64,000 bases of DNA from Sabethes cyaneus (lineage: Eukaryota; Arthropoda; Insecta; Diptera; Culicidae), in NCBI RefSeq assembly GCF_943734655.1, contig NC_071355.1, forward strand, positions 210,327,103 through 210,391,102, given 5' to 3'. The position numbers were made by a program, and so were the translations under genes. Below, piece after piece: positions 50,201 through 61,695 of the stretch. How positions within the stretch are numbered: the first letter of the stretch is position 1; every line of letters begins with the position of its first letter. Under the pieces are notes generated by a model, which had not been told where the DNA came from, did no database searches, and saw only the letters and a list, made by a program, of their open reading frames with translations.

Positions 50201-50623
50201 CGCTAAAGGAAGCTGATCGGCGAGTGCTTGGGGTTTTTGAGCGTAAAATTCTGCGATCTATACTTGGTGGCAAAATGGAAAATGGAGTGTGGCGCAGACG
50301 CATGAATCACGAGCTGTACCAAGTATACAAATATGCTGATATAGTGACGGTAGTGCAATGTGGCAGGCTGCGGTGGGCTGGACACGTGGCCAGAATGCCC
50401 GATGAAAGAGTAGCCAAAACTATTTTCAGCAGAGAACCAGGAAGAGGCCGTAGACTCCGAGGCAGACCCCGCACCCGGTGGGTGTGTGCTGTCGAAGACG
50501 ATGCACGTTCAGCTGGTGTTCGTGGGGATTGGAGAACGGCAGCCCTGGACCGACGGTACTGGAGGACTATAATTCGTTCGGCGCAGGATCGGTAACGGAC
50601 CGTTGCCACTAAAGTAAAGTAAG
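47250..50623 (+). mobile_element. Complete RTE-clade non-LTR retrotransposon with target duplications
   Basis: TATTATATCAATA occurs at 47237-47249 and 50624-50636, exactly bounding a 3,374-bp unit: a leader of about 400 bp, the endonuclease-RT reading, and a very short 3' end containing TAAAGTAAAG, the pattern of RTE elements. This is the best preserved mobile element of the window and the reference for the RTE fragments at 13245, 14576 and elsewhere. Confidence 0.9.
47655..50595 (+). pseudogene. RTE endonuclease-reverse transcriptase, nearly intact
   Basis: First frame (about 47655-48027): KLGTWNVRTLHE, the start of an APE-type endonuclease. A frameshift near 48006-48020 moves to the second frame, open to the stop at 50595: GDANAQIG (about 48115), IDHVLIDGRHF, SDHYLV (about 48405), a linker, then RT motifs NGKAAGKDGIP (about 49114), NYRGITLLNSAYK, EYQAGFREGRSTTDQM, HHLFVDFKAAYDSV, GLKQGDALSNLLFN and FADDVDIIG (about 49796), and a C-terminus with WRRRMNHEL and RWAGHVARMP. 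In the IQE motif the catalytic glutamate codon reads GTA (valine) at 47778-47780. No in-frame ATG is obvious upstream of KLGTWN. The RT core looks intact. Confidence 0.9.
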
Positions 50624-50636
50624 TATTATATCAATA

Positions 50637-51180
50637 AGCACGATGAAATTTATTGCGCATGTGCTGTAAACCACCGGAGACAGTGGAGATAATTATTCTG
50701 TGGGTTGATTTATTATGGTCGCTATAAACCGAATCGATCAGGATGATGTGGCAGTAAAACTGTCGCTTTTCTGGGCACGGACGTATTTTCAAGTTAACAA
50801 AGCTGGCGAACTGCTTTAGCTTTTTACTAGAGCAAGCTGTATGCTCTATAGCTTTGTAGCGAAAAGCTTCATTAAATTATGATGGTAGCCGCAAAGCTGC
50901 GAAAAGCATAATCAGTTCTATTGTTGCCTTCAGCAGAGCGTCATAAGACTACTTCAGCTTATGACCTGATTCTTATAGAGTTTATAAAAACCTTATATAA
51001 AGAGTGGACCACTTGGTCGGAAGGCAGTTTTATAACGGTTATTGGGAAGTTGTGGTAGAGCTCGTAGTTTTATTAGCCTTATGTCAAAAAGCTGATAAAC
51101 CACAACGTACAGTATAAAATGCCAAATATGCCAATAAGCAGTTGATTTACTGCTTATGTTAATGCTCATTGGTTACCTGG
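50637..51180. repeat. Low-copy DNA ending in a MITE terminus
   Basis: 51100-51180 matches the right end of the MITE at 21773-22052 (ACTGCTTATGTTAATGCTCA, ending GGTTACCTGG). No left end is seen within 500 bp, although AAGCTT/GCTTTT-type inverted words occur at 50820-50910. No gene. Confidence 0.5.
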
Positions 51181-51879
51181 GTAGGACTATTCCGCTATCA
51201 CTGGAAACCACGTGACCTTATGTGCTGGCCTATGGGGAAAAAGCAGTCCACCAATCGCTCTCTCTCCGGAAGCATCCCCACTTGAAGTGGTTGATAAGTT
51301 CAGGTAAGTTAAGCTAGCTTTCCCTACTGTGCAAGGGTCCGTATATGGCATCTTTCGATTCGTATCCCTGTTTTCATGCCAGCAGGTCGTTCCCAATAAT
51401 CCAGATCACTTGCTTGTTTTATTTTAGCAGCTTTAGTTTAATTTTGGTTTTAAATTCAAATTCCCTATCCAACTGATGGGGTGCTATCTTAAACGTGGAC
51501 GAAAGTCGTACCGATCTTCCATGCCTGTGCACGACGACCAAAGTTGCGTACCCCAGGCGCCCCCACATGAAGGTAGGAATAGGACCCAGCAGCTGAGATC
51601 GTTGTTACCTGAGTGTATGAGCGAAGGTGAAGAAGCAAAGAAGTAAAGCAAGATCTGTATCCACAGAGCTGCTGGCATCGTGTTTCCTCGTGAGCGGGTT
51701 GTGTAGAAAGATGCTATGAGGCAGAATGTATGCATACACAACACCAGCGCTAGTTTGTCGTACGCTTTCGTCAGCGGAATGCTATGTTTCTGACACTCGC
51801 TCGCGTAAGACTGGGCACCATTTACTTCCCGCTCAATTTGAAACATTTATTGCCGGGTGGGGCACTTGAAAAAAAACTC
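51181..51879. other. Mixed repeat DNA, possible LOA leader fragment
   Basis: 51520-51600 resembles the LOA leader at 32095-32180 in the same orientation (GACCAAAGTTGCGTACCCCA). The remainder has no supported gene. Confidence 0.35.
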
Positions 51880-52720
51880 CTTACTAGTATTATTGTCAGC
51901 GGTGACCAGAGATCCCAACTATACGAAGTCAACAACCACTTACAGTTCATCGCCGTCAATAGTCACTGTCCATGAGAGCAAACGACGCTTTCTCTGGTGC
52001 CTCTTCCTACCGTATATTTGGTTTTCGACGCATTAATTTGTACACCTTATCCTCCTAGCCTCCGTTTTAAGTCTGACGTAGACTGCCTTCGCCGTCCCAA
52101 GGTTTCTAGTAATGATGCTGAGGTCGTCTGCGAAGGCTAGGAGTTGGCTACTCTTGCTGAAGATCGTTCCTCTCGTTTCGATACCCACTCGCTAGATGAC
52201 ACCTTCAATAGCGATATTGAATAACATACAGGACAGACCATCCGCTTGCCGCAACCTTCTGCGCGATTCGGAAGGAGTCGAGAGTCTCCCCGAAACGCGC
52301 ACATCATTCGTTCCAGGGTAGCTTTGATCACCCGCGTCAGTTTGTCCGGAAAGCCATACTCGTGCATTATCGCGTTCGCGTTCAACTATATCGTATGCTG
52401 CTTTAAAATCCACGAAATTAGGATGCGTGGGATCGTTTGGTAGTAAAAATTTGATCCGTAGTAGCACGAACTCCCATAAAGCCTAGATGATACTACCCTA
52501 CGAATTAATTAGCTAGGGATTTAGGGATAGTCGGCGTTGAGCAGCGTGATGCCGCGGTAATCACAGCAATGTAGCCCTTTTTGATAGATGTGACAGACAG
52601 AGATTCAGCTGGCCGATTGCTCGCTGGGTCTCTTCGAGATCGCCCTTTTTGATAGATGTGACAGACAGAGATTCAGCTGGCCGATTTCTCGCTGGGTCTT
52701 TTCGAGATCGGGAGTCGACA
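51880..52720 (-). pseudogene. RTE-clade RT fragment (second subfamily), minus strand
   Basis: On the minus strand: YRGITL-like at 52560, FVDFKAAYDIVE at about 52405, IMHEYGFPDKLTRVIKA at about 52360, SCMLFNIAIEGVI at about 52220, LAFADDLSIITRN near 52120, and a C-terminal VYLGSLVT-like piece near 51920. Frames change several times. This is the sibling of 10861-13105 and shows the sequence without the MITE at 12151. A 68-bp tandem duplication (52574-52709) lies near its 5' end. Confidence 0.7.
52574..52709 (-). repeat. 68-bp tandem duplication
   Basis: 52574-52641 and 52642-52709 are nearly identical (GATAGATGTGACAGACAGAG within). It duplicates part of the RTE linker. Confidence 0.85.
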
Positions 52721-54039
52721 CGCTGCACTATAGGCCAGAAATTAAAATTTCGGGACAAAAATATTTACGGTTAAACGGCATGTCTCAGCTCAATGTGGTC
52801 TTCGGCAACTTTTTGAATAAAAACTGATGCATATTTTGAAGGAGTCGTCCAATATTTAAGCGTTACTTAAACAACAATTTAAGTAATAACTTTTGAGTAA
52901 ACTTTTTTCGCCTTTTTGGTTTTAAAATATTAAAGGTAAACCAATTTTAAGTAATTTTTCTGAAGATATGAAACTTCTACCTTTTACCCATTTTCAGCAA
53001 TAGACCTTTGTTTACAAACGACCCCTCAAATCGCGTTTCTTCTTGTAACATGTTTATTTCAACAGACAGCTAAATGTGATGTTCTAGAAAATATTTTGCA
53101 CATAAAAGAGGAATATTTTTGCTGAAGACTGTTTTGCTTTATATGCATTAATTACAATAAGATATAACTGATTTTAGGTTAAAAATCGTCTGATGAAAAA
53201 TCCGAATATCTTAGCCATCTGCAAGTATCTGCAATTAGTGTGCATACCAATTTGTAGGAAATTGTTATCTGCCCAAATGTGTATTTCAGAGAATACCTGG
53301 GAATACTATCGCTGGGAATACCTTGGAAAAGCGCGATTTTTTTTTCAGACATTTTATAACTTAATAAATATGCGTCCTAGCGTCAAACAGTCTTCACAGA
53401 AAATATGTATTTGAACATACCGAATAACTTTGTAGAACATATGAAAGCAATTAAATAATAGTGTGCAAAGCTATTTCAACATTAGCCCCTATTTAGACTA
53501 CCCTGATTTACAAGATTATCACAGTCGAATCTCGCATACGATTTCGCTCAAGGAAAATGAAGTGAAAAAGAAAGGGAAGAAGGAAAAAGAAGTCAAACTC
53601 ATAAGTTGAGTAAACTAAAACCCTCTCTAGTGTCAGATTAACAGTGCAAAATGCGGTATGTTGCATTAAATGATTATCATAGTAGTCTAAATAGTCATAA
53701 AAGGGGCAATATTGAGTGTAATTGATTTTTAAGTGCTCTTTTTTAACACATCATTATATTTCGCAACCGGTAAGAGATAGATAGTTGCTTTATTCAGCAT
53801 AGTTGCTTATTTTAGTATGTTTTACAACTTTTGGAGAAAAAAACGATGAAAATATTGTCGATTTGGCTGAAGGTTCGTTGGTCAGGCCTTGCGTATAGCT
53901 TTGCGGGGAACAAAGTGCTTATGTTCACCAAGCCTCTGGAGTCTGCAAAGTTGATGGATCACTCTTCGCCGATATCCTGCTTAAATGCATCGTTGGATCT
54001 CCGTTGGAACCAAGTGCGATAGAGCATATGCAACAGTGT
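52721..54039. other. AT-rich stretch without a gene
   Basis: No supported coding frame and no match to other repeats of the window noticed. Confidence 0.4.
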
Positions 54040-54450
54040 TGTAATCGATGAGAAGGATTTCGAGGAGGTAGACGAATTAGTTCCAGTCCTTAGTTCGGCT
54101 TCACAACTGTGCTAAGTGTATTATAACAAAACGCTAATAAGACCAGTAGTACTCTAGGAATACGAAATGAGGACAATGCTTGATAGGGACTTGCAAGCGC
54201 TGGACGAGGTGCGTGTCGTGTAGGACAATTTTTAGTGAATTATGTGGGAAAGGTATACTGAGAAGAAGGATGAACAACGAGCTGGCGCAACTCTTCGGCG
54301 AACCTAGTATCCGTCGCTAAAACTGGAAGAGTGAAATGGGCGGGACAACAACTCCGAGAAAATAGTATTAGGATATTCAAGAAATTGGAGTCAAACTGCC
54401 ATGGAGCGAGCATGTTGGTGTTGAACGTTAAACGTGCAAACAACCAACTC
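54040..54450 (+). pseudogene. RTE-clade C-terminal fragment
   Basis: Readings YYNKTLIRPVVL, YEMRTML, DLQALDE, RRMNNELAQLFGEPS and GRVKWAGQ follow the C-terminal order of the complete RTE and of 12700-13105. Stops and shifts are frequent. Confidence 0.6.
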
Positions 54451-57444
54451 GTGCTGGACCATAAAGAGATCGAATACCCCAAGTACCCAATTTTCAATTG
54501 TTTACCTTCAATCATATCCGTGATTGCCTCTTTTGAAATGCTATTATCTTGTCGTTTTTTTTCTTACATAACCTAACAAGTCGTTGAATGTTAACCATTC
54601 CATATTCTGACCCACAGAATTGTCCGTATACGTAAGAACCACCAATCTTCAAACGATATAAAAGTACTGTGATTTGAAGCAGTTCAGTGGAAAATTAATA
54701 AGAGTGGATGTTCATTCTACCGCCTATAAATACCGTTCCCGTACCAACCCCGACTTAAATCACCCGGTGTCATCTTCCTCCATTTTTGAACCCAATAAAC
54801 ATGAATCACCCCATGACACACTGAGTGGAGGAGACGTTGTTCGACGCAGTGAAAACTCGACAAAAGTACTTACACAGCGACCGATTGAGTCGTTGACGTC
54901 AACGAGTCTTTCCACCATGCGATGCGACGCGGTAGACGGCAGGGGCTGAAGGTTATGATGGCGCTTCGATGCCGCTACGGAGCCGCCAGAAGAACACGTT
55001 AATTAGACGAAAGTTTCCACTGACATCAAACATTTCCCATTCAGGGAAACGAACGTCGTTTTTCACTATCATTGTCGGGTCCCGCCAGGTTAGCGGATAT
55101 GAAGGAAAAACCAACAGCGCGGTTCGGTCTCCTCCCTCTCAGATCCTGCGCCGGCAATGATGGAGGTTTTCATTTCCATTGCGCGGGCATTATTTATTTA
55201 CGTCATATTTTACTACATTCGTCCACGTCAACCGTCGTGGGTTGTGGTGGCTGATTCTGAGGACGGTCAGCGGAGCTGTTGCAAGGTAAAGGTAATCCGC
55301 CCTATATTGGGTGTGTATCGGGCTGGCAACACTGAAAAACGACCAGAAGAGATATAATTAGTGGAGGAGATCTTCCGTCGTCGTCGAACAAGCAGGGGAA
55401 AGCAATCGCCGACGTGGAGATATGCGGTCTTTAATCTTCACCTGGATTGTGGGGAATGATTCGCTTTTTGTCTCCTGATTGGCGAAGCTCCCCACGTTCT
55501 GACTCGCCAGCAGACGGTTCCAGCCCGAAAAAAATGGTATAAATAATGCTCGCTAAGCTATTAATTACGAGTAATTGCATGAATTAGTTGCCTTCTCTTT
55601 CTTTCGCTTTTTAATTCAAACGCAAGGAGGGTGTTCTTGCAGTTGCCTCGTCATGAGCAACGAGCTTGTTTGTAATGGTTATCAGTGATGAAGCTATAAA
55701 AATGACGATATGCTGTTCATTCCTCCATTTTGAAAAGAAAAGAAAAACCATTCAGTTCACTCTTTTCCTTCCGTGGTGCCGTGCGTTAGGTGTTTGATCA
55801 CGATGTGGCAAATGAAGGCAGTTGAATGACTGAAAATTTGCGCCATTATTGCACAGGTACCTACTTACCTGCTGCCATCGTACTGCTCGCGCGCAGGACA
55901 CGTGAGGTTGCGAGTGAACCACCTCTAAAAGCATTTTCTTGTTAGCCACTTTGGAAAGCAATTGAATCGAATCGCACAGTGCCAGCCTTCGAATAGGTTG
56001 AAATGATTTAAAACATTTTAAGTTACCGGCGTGGTCACTGATCTGCTTCCCAGTCACACCCTTCCCCATCGGTGAAGCACGATTTAAAATGATTGCAACT
56101 AATTATTTGATTGAAAACTGATAATAATTGATTTTTACGTTTGAGCTTACTGGGCCATAGTAATCACTTTGAACACTGTTTCTAGTTATTCAATGATTGC
56201 TGACCAAGTGGTAGCACTGGTACAAATGAAAATTTATTACCAAGCTTACAAAGGTGTCATTACTAATTAGTTTTAAAGAGAGGGATGAAACTTTCTCCTG
56301 TAATTCTATTATTTATTTATTAAAACTATAGTTCGAAACAGGAACCGATGAAGCTTATAAGAGAAATACGTCAAATTCTTCCATCCTAATCTGTACGAAA
56401 ATTTCGAAAGATCCTCACGTCTTATATCATACAGAAAAGTTATCGCTGACAGCCCACCATAAAAATTTTACGATTTATCAGTGAAAGTCTAACAACCGAA
56501 TTATTCAGTCGGAGAATAAAAATCGAACAACTGCAATCGTAAACCCTTTATTTGAACTAATAAATTTTAAAAACAAACAAAGACAAACAGCAACCTCAAA
56601 AGAGCCGAAAAATTGTTTACCAGTGGCTTTGCTACTTACTACCTAATGAGGAAAAATCATATGGCGCAAGCGATGAACAATTGAGCTCCCTTCTCGGCAT
56701 TTATTTGCTTATGCTAATTAACAAACGCATTCTGTGCGTTCAATTTCCCAGCTGTTACTCGGCAGTCATTTTTATCGAAGCCCTATAATGAGGATGAACC
56801 GACAAAAAGGAAACTTCCCTTCAGACTCCCGTGCGGCATTTGCATGATTGAAGCGATTGATCGAATATATTTGTCAGTGCCATCACGACAGTTGGATAAA
56901 AGGCTTAAAATTGACGCCCAAAGGTGTTTGTCCTAAAGGATCAACCTAATGGATAGAACGTTCTCCTCCACACACGTTCGTCTTGCGGTTGCTGGCTGGC
57001 TGGTTGGCTGGCGGTATTCTTTTCTTATTTCTAGAGTCAGCGTGTCCGGTTTGCCACTTTCCGTCAAGCCGGGGCAAACTGCTTCCAGATTACGAAACCG
57101 GAGGAAAACCGCATGCACGCACACCGGAGACCGCACGCCATCTATCGGCTGACAGAGGGACCCACTTATTTACGCTTACGAACAATTTCATTAAAATTAA
57201 TTTGATAATTCATTGTTTTCTGCCGTATTCGATACCTGCTGCAAGTCGTCTTTCGGATTCCTTCCGTAGAGGTTAGTTTCGTTTGGTTACCTCACGGGAA
57301 AACTTGTACACATCCCCCAGGAGTGTGCGAACGGTCATTTTGGAAAATTAGTTCTTTGCATATTAATCATAATAATAGGCTGCTGCCGCTGCTGCTGCGA
57401 TAAGGCGGCAGCTTCTTACCGACGCAATTGGTCGGTGCTTGCCC
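54451..57444. other. Low-copy intergenic DNA, no gene recognised
   Basis: 54670-55560 and 56930-57160 are GC-richer. Frames such as 56983-57276 contain a CPVC pair but no full zinc finger. No repeats recognised. Confidence 0.4.
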
Positions 57445-57711
57445 ATGGTTGCACAACAACATGTGACGCATGGGAGAATCTTTTCTCCGAAGCATTTCGA
57501 GCGAACCGGCCAACAGCCCAACTGTGCGTCCCAGCAGCAATCTGCACAGGGACTCGGTGGCGGAACTGTTGTCTCCGGAGACGACAACGACGACGACGAC
57601 GACGACTTTTCGTGCGGAGTTTGTGGTTTCGTTCAGCCAGAACGAGCAACGGCGACCGCAATCGCACTTCGATGTTACGACATTTATTTTTTTATGTTTG
57701 CTTTGGATTAG
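57445..57711 (+). CDS. Possible exon, Gln/Gly/Asp-rich with a CGVCG motif
   Basis: ATG at 57445 is in a good context (GCCCATGG). The frame reads MVAQQHVTHGRIF, a glutamine/serine/glycine-rich stretch, a run of aspartates (GAC repeat at 57582-57605) and FSCGVCGFVQPE, which begins like a C2H2 zinc finger but lacks the histidines. GC content is higher than the surroundings. It may be a first coding exon whose frame is spliced soon after the CX2C, but no clear donor is seen, and the trinucleotide repeat leaves two other frames open, so it could be chance. No name is offered. Confidence 0.25.
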   Translation: MVAQQHVTHGRIFSPKHFERTGQQPNCASQQQSAQGLGGGTVVSGDDNDDDDDDFSCGVCGFVQPERATATAIALRCYDIYFFMFALD

Positions 57712-58169
57712 ATTCTCTTATAATTTTAGTTGATTTGAATGCCTATTGTCTTATTGAATGAATGTTCTCAGAGTGAACAAGAAAAAGTTGGCATTCGTAT
57801 AATCTAGTACAATCCCAATTTATAAATGTTTAAGGTAAACAAAATTATTTGATTACTACAATTTTGAATGGATAATTGAATGTTTTTACCGAGGAGGGCT
57901 GGTAGACGATATTATTGAAAAAGTTTTTATTAAAGGAAGGAAGTTACTATCTCTAAAGATAAATCCGTTAGGGTAATTTGCCAATTATTGCACACTTCGT
58001 AGTGTTTGCACCTTTTCTCGACGATTTATTATGTTGAATGCAAGTAAGTAAGTAAGTAATTTTTTTTACATGTGTCCCAAATTCACCTTCATCAAACGAT
58101 TTTCTTGTCAAAATTATAAAAAAGTCTTTTTTTTGCTTTGTGTATGATGTTAGAGTAAGCACTTTCAAG
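57712..58169. other. AT-rich stretch before the RpS27A retrocopy
   Basis: Contains a short AAGTAAGTAAGT run near 58040. No gene. Confidence 0.5.
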
Positions 58170-58649
58170 ATACAGATCTTCGTCGAAAACCTTGACGGGG
58201 AAGACCATCACTCTCGAGGTCCTACCGTCCGATACCATTGAAAATGTTAAGGCCAAGATTCAGGACAAAGAAGGAATCCCGCCCGATCAACAGTGTCTTA
58301 TCTCTGCCGGCAAGCAGTTGGAGGAGGGACGTACGCTGTTGTGCTGTCCGGTTACAATATTCAAAAGGAATCCACCCTTCACCTAGTGCTGTGTTTGCGG
58401 GGCGGCGTCAGGAAACGCAAGAAAAAGAATTACTCTACCCCTAAAAAAATTAAGCACAAGAGGAAGAAGGTCAAACTTGCTGTGCTCAAGTACTACAAGG
58501 TCGATGAAAACGGTAAAATTCACCATCTATGCCGCGAGTGTACCAGCGAAACTTGTGGTGCAGGAGTATTTATGGCTGCCCATGAGGATCGTCATTATTG
58601 CGGTAAATGTCACCTGACTCTGCTATACTCCAAACAGGAGGAAAAATAG
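58170..58649 (+). pseudogene. Processed pseudogene of RpS27A (ubiquitin-ribosomal protein S27a)
   Basis: Encodes an intronless ubiquitin followed by the S27a extension. The ATG is changed to ATA (58170-58172), one extra base after IFV shifts the frame, and an 8-bp insertion after GRTL shifts it again. Ubiquitin reads KTITLEVLPSDTIENVKAKI and ends LRGG; the extension KKKNYSTPKKIKHKRKKVKL is well kept and the S27a zinc ribbon cysteines (CTSETC ... YCGKC) remain. Stop at 58647. A run of eight A lies at 58736-58743, consistent with a LINE-mobilised mRNA copy. Divergence (QQCLIS for QQRLIF) shows it is not recent. Confidence 0.92.
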
Positions 58650-58746
58650 GTGCGCTTGTATTTACTGCTTTCTATGACTCGTCGGGTCGTCAACAATACA
58701 AACTAAGATGACGGTCTATTTGATCCGTAAGGATTAAAAAAAAGGG

Positions 58747-58852
58747 GGGGTCAGTCCCGGCGTAGTGGTTAGCCTCTCACGCCGAGGACCCGGGTTCAAA
58801 TCCCAACTTCGCAGAAGTCACGAATGACCCAAGCTATTAAAGTGACTATAAA
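58747..58852 (+). repeat. tRNA-derived SINE, copy 1
   Basis: GCGTAGTGGTTAGCC then B box GGTTCAAATCC (58793-58803) and a body with CACGAATGACCC and TTAAAGTGACTATAA. Begins right after the poly-A of the RpS27A copy. Same family as 60461-60572. Confidence 0.75.
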
Positions 58853-59190
58853 CTAACAAAAAAAGTTGATTTATAAAATTAGCTTTTACCAAACGTAAGA
58901 TGCAAATAAACATGTTTTATTAGTTTCGTAGCATTGACAGAAACTTACTATACTTAAAAAGTGAATAAAATTGGGTCTTTATAACACAAATTGCCGATAA
59001 ACTCGTAAGTTCAATAATTGGAAGAACCAATTTTCTTGCACACCGGTTTTTCATGTCTTAACCCCTGTATTTCTGCAACGCGCATTTGACAGTTCACTTC
59101 TCTGCGGTGTTGTTTTTGTTTATCAACGCAAGCGGAGCGGATCCGTAGTTTTACGTATCGCGATTTTTCCATTTATTGCGAGGGTATATT
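58853..59190. other. AT-rich spacer
   Basis: No gene or repeat recognised. Confidence 0.45.
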
Positions 59191-59339
59191 TACAGGGTGT
59201 TCAACTTTTCATCGTTGTGTAAGTGCGCATCATGTTCATTCTGTGTTTTGGTATTGGTGTAAGCTATAACCTTATATATAGGCTAACCGACGCGCAAGGT
59301 GTGTTGATTCGATGTCATTTGTTATTTGTTTATCGCGCG

Positions 59340-59806
59340 CGATGAAGGAGTACCGCAACGTCGTAGTAAAAATTGTTGCGAGAGGTGAGCTACCCGACGA
59401 CACGGGTGAAGCGAAATTTCATCTATAAGACCATCCGTCGGTACCGGAAGACGGTCTCGGCCAAGGACCGTGCTAGAACCGGGCCGCCGCGTTCGGAAGG
59501 ACGCCAACAGCCATTAAGGTAGTGAGGAAGCGGGTTCGTCAAAAAAATGACGAAGGACCTGGGATGCAAGTCGTACAAGAAACGCAAGGTTTACGAGGTT
59601 ACAGAGGCTACAACGAAGAAGAGGCTGGACAGAGCAAAACTGATGCTTTCGCGGCACGCTGCTGGTCAGGCGTTCGTGTTTTCTGATGAGAAACCCTTCA
59701 TCTTGCAACAGCCGCACAATGTCCAAAATGATCGGCTGTTGGTGCCGAAGTTGGACAGCATCTCCGAGATGCCCATGCACAGTGGGGCGACTCCATACAA
59801 ATGCTG
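59340..59806 (+). pseudogene. Tc1/mariner transposase, N-terminal half
   Basis: Broken frames give RNVVVKIVARGE, IYKTIRRYRKTVSAKDRAR (DNA-binding part), then 59547-59806 reads KDLGCKSYKKRKV, ATTKKRLDRAKLMLSR and FVFSDEKPFILQ, where SDEK holds the first catalytic aspartate, followed by HNVQNDRLL. It ends before the second catalytic residue. Different subfamily from the DD37E copies at 952 and 9115. Frameshifts near 59400 and 59510. Confidence 0.75.
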
Positions 59807-60138
59807 ACCAAGCAAAAAATCTCTTTAAATCTAGGATAATATGTGGTTCTTAAGTAATTTTGGGGTGCTGAGCCCGAATTTCAGGTTTATTTTGCATTAG
59901 AACGTAAATTATTTGTGTCAGGGAGAATTTTCAACTGTTTTTCAAGTATTTTTTAAGTATAATGACGTATAACAAATGAGGGTCATTTAAAAATCTATTG
60001 CAGATGGATTTTTATAGGATAAAACATTATATAAAGCAATACAAAGCAAGTATGAGCTTTAATAATCAACACAAAATCCATATTAGTTATTATTAATCAA
60101 AAATCAAAACTTTTCCCCTTATTAGTTTTCTTAATCTT

Positions 60139-60245
60139 CTTTATCTCCATCTTCTTTTTCTTCTTCTTCTTCTTTTTCTTCTTCTTCTTTTTCTTCTTCT
60201 TCTTTTTCTTCTTCTTCTTCTTCTTCTTCTTCTCCTTCTCCTTCT
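60139..60245 (+). repeat. (TTC)n polypyrimidine tract
   Basis: About 105 bases of TTC/TTTTTC repeats ending in CTCCTTCTCC. The minus-strand polylysine frame is an artefact. Mirror-symmetric polypyrimidine of this kind can form triplex DNA. Confidence 0.9.
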
Positions 60246-60460
60246 GCAGAATCACTCGTTTCACGTTTCGTCTTCTATAGTAATATAGCGTTCTCAGAAA
60301 GATTTTTCTAATTACATTTTTGCGTTTCGAAGAAGCTATAAGCTTTATCCGGAGAAATAAGAAAACGAATAATTCTATCACGAATTGTATTTTGCATGTA
60401 AAATATTGTCTTGTATTTTTATCACTATTTTTAGCATAAGGCAATAACCTTATTTTCGTG

Positions 60461-60572
60461 AGGGTCAATACCGGTGTAGTGGCTAGCATTCACGCCTCTC
60501 ATACCGAGGACCTTGGTTCAATTCCCAACCCCGCAGAAGTCACGAATGACCCGAGTTGTTAAAGTGACTATA
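60461..60572 (+). repeat. tRNA-derived SINE, copy 2
   Basis: GTGTAGTGGCTAGC, B box GGTTCAATTCC (60515-60525), then CACGAATGACCC and AAAGTGACTATAA, matching copy 1 over its length. It has a 7-8 bp additional piece (ATTCACGCCTCTCATACC) between the boxes. Confidence 0.75.
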
Positions 60573-61610
60573 ATTAAACAAAAAAAACTTATTTTTGTGC
60601 TTCTTCTGTCATTCTTCCTATCAGCAATATAGTTGTCTAGATTCATTTATGACCGCGAATTCAAATTCTTTGCATTGCAGTGGACGTATTATATGAGGAC
60701 TATACCCTGACATAAAGGTTTTTGGTATACAAACAATAAGTTTCGTATTTTTCTGAAATAATGTGTTCAAAAACTTGCTATAAGAAAATTTCTCAACCTT
60801 TTAATTAATTTCATATCTATACCCGTGATTTCAGAGCTAATACCAGGATTGGCATAAGATCTTCGAGCTGTATTTCCGTCATTACTATCGCTGTATCCTC
60901 CAGATTTCCTCCAACCTCTAAAATCTAGTCAATATGCAATATGGACCATGCATTCGAAGCAGCTTATCCAACCATGTAAAGGAGATATGCCATAATATTA
61001 AGATTTCCTACGTTTACTTTGAGTGTTTGCATTTTGTCTATATTGTTGAATTCTGATACAGTAGCCTTACAAGCGTAACATCTGTGCTCTGCGCTACTCT
61101 GCGCTAAATGAGACTATATCCATTTGAAAGCTCATATTTTACGCTAATTTTTACCGGTGGCTTCAAAACTTTTAAGCGTGTTTTACGCGAAAATATGGCA
61201 CTTTTTTAATGAAAATTAAAATTGTGGAATACTATGATAAAATTACTGCATACTCAATTAATGGGCTTTATTCAGCACTATTTTTTGAAGAACTTTTCCT
61301 TAGACACCGTTGAAATCCGAGCTACCATTAGACCTCTAGCATGTTTTGAAATATTGGGTTATTGTTCAAAAAAACGCTAAAACATACTGAGATAGCATAC
61401 TTTCAAGATTCATAGAAAATTCAAATTTTGTCATATTGATCTAAAATTTTGGATTTGAACACTTCAATAGTATAGAATCACAGAAAAAATACAACGGAGA
61501 GTCGAAATGAACTTTCAATTTTTGGCTGCTGGCCAGCGATTCCCCACTGTGCCATGGACCAGGTGCATGCCGCGTGTGATTCTTTTGAGAAATGTCTCAA
61601 GCTCGTTATA
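60573..61610. other. AT-rich interior, no gene
   Basis: No supported coding frame. 61500-61570 is slightly GC-richer but unassigned. Confidence 0.4.
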
Positions 61611-61695
61611 AGGCACATAGGGGGGGAGGGGTACTTCCACCAAATAAACACTGTTGACATAAACACATAGGGGGGAGGGGTACTCAATGAACACT
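61611..61695 (+). repeat. Short duplication with G-rich core
   Basis: CACATAGGGGGGAGGGGTAC occurs twice (about 61615-61635, with an additional G, and 61664-61684), each followed by an AACACTG-containing piece. Confidence 0.7.

Noticed and set aside
60097..60489. Lysine-rich protein frame on the minus strand
   Set aside because: It is the (TTC)n tract translated; flanking residues show no domain.
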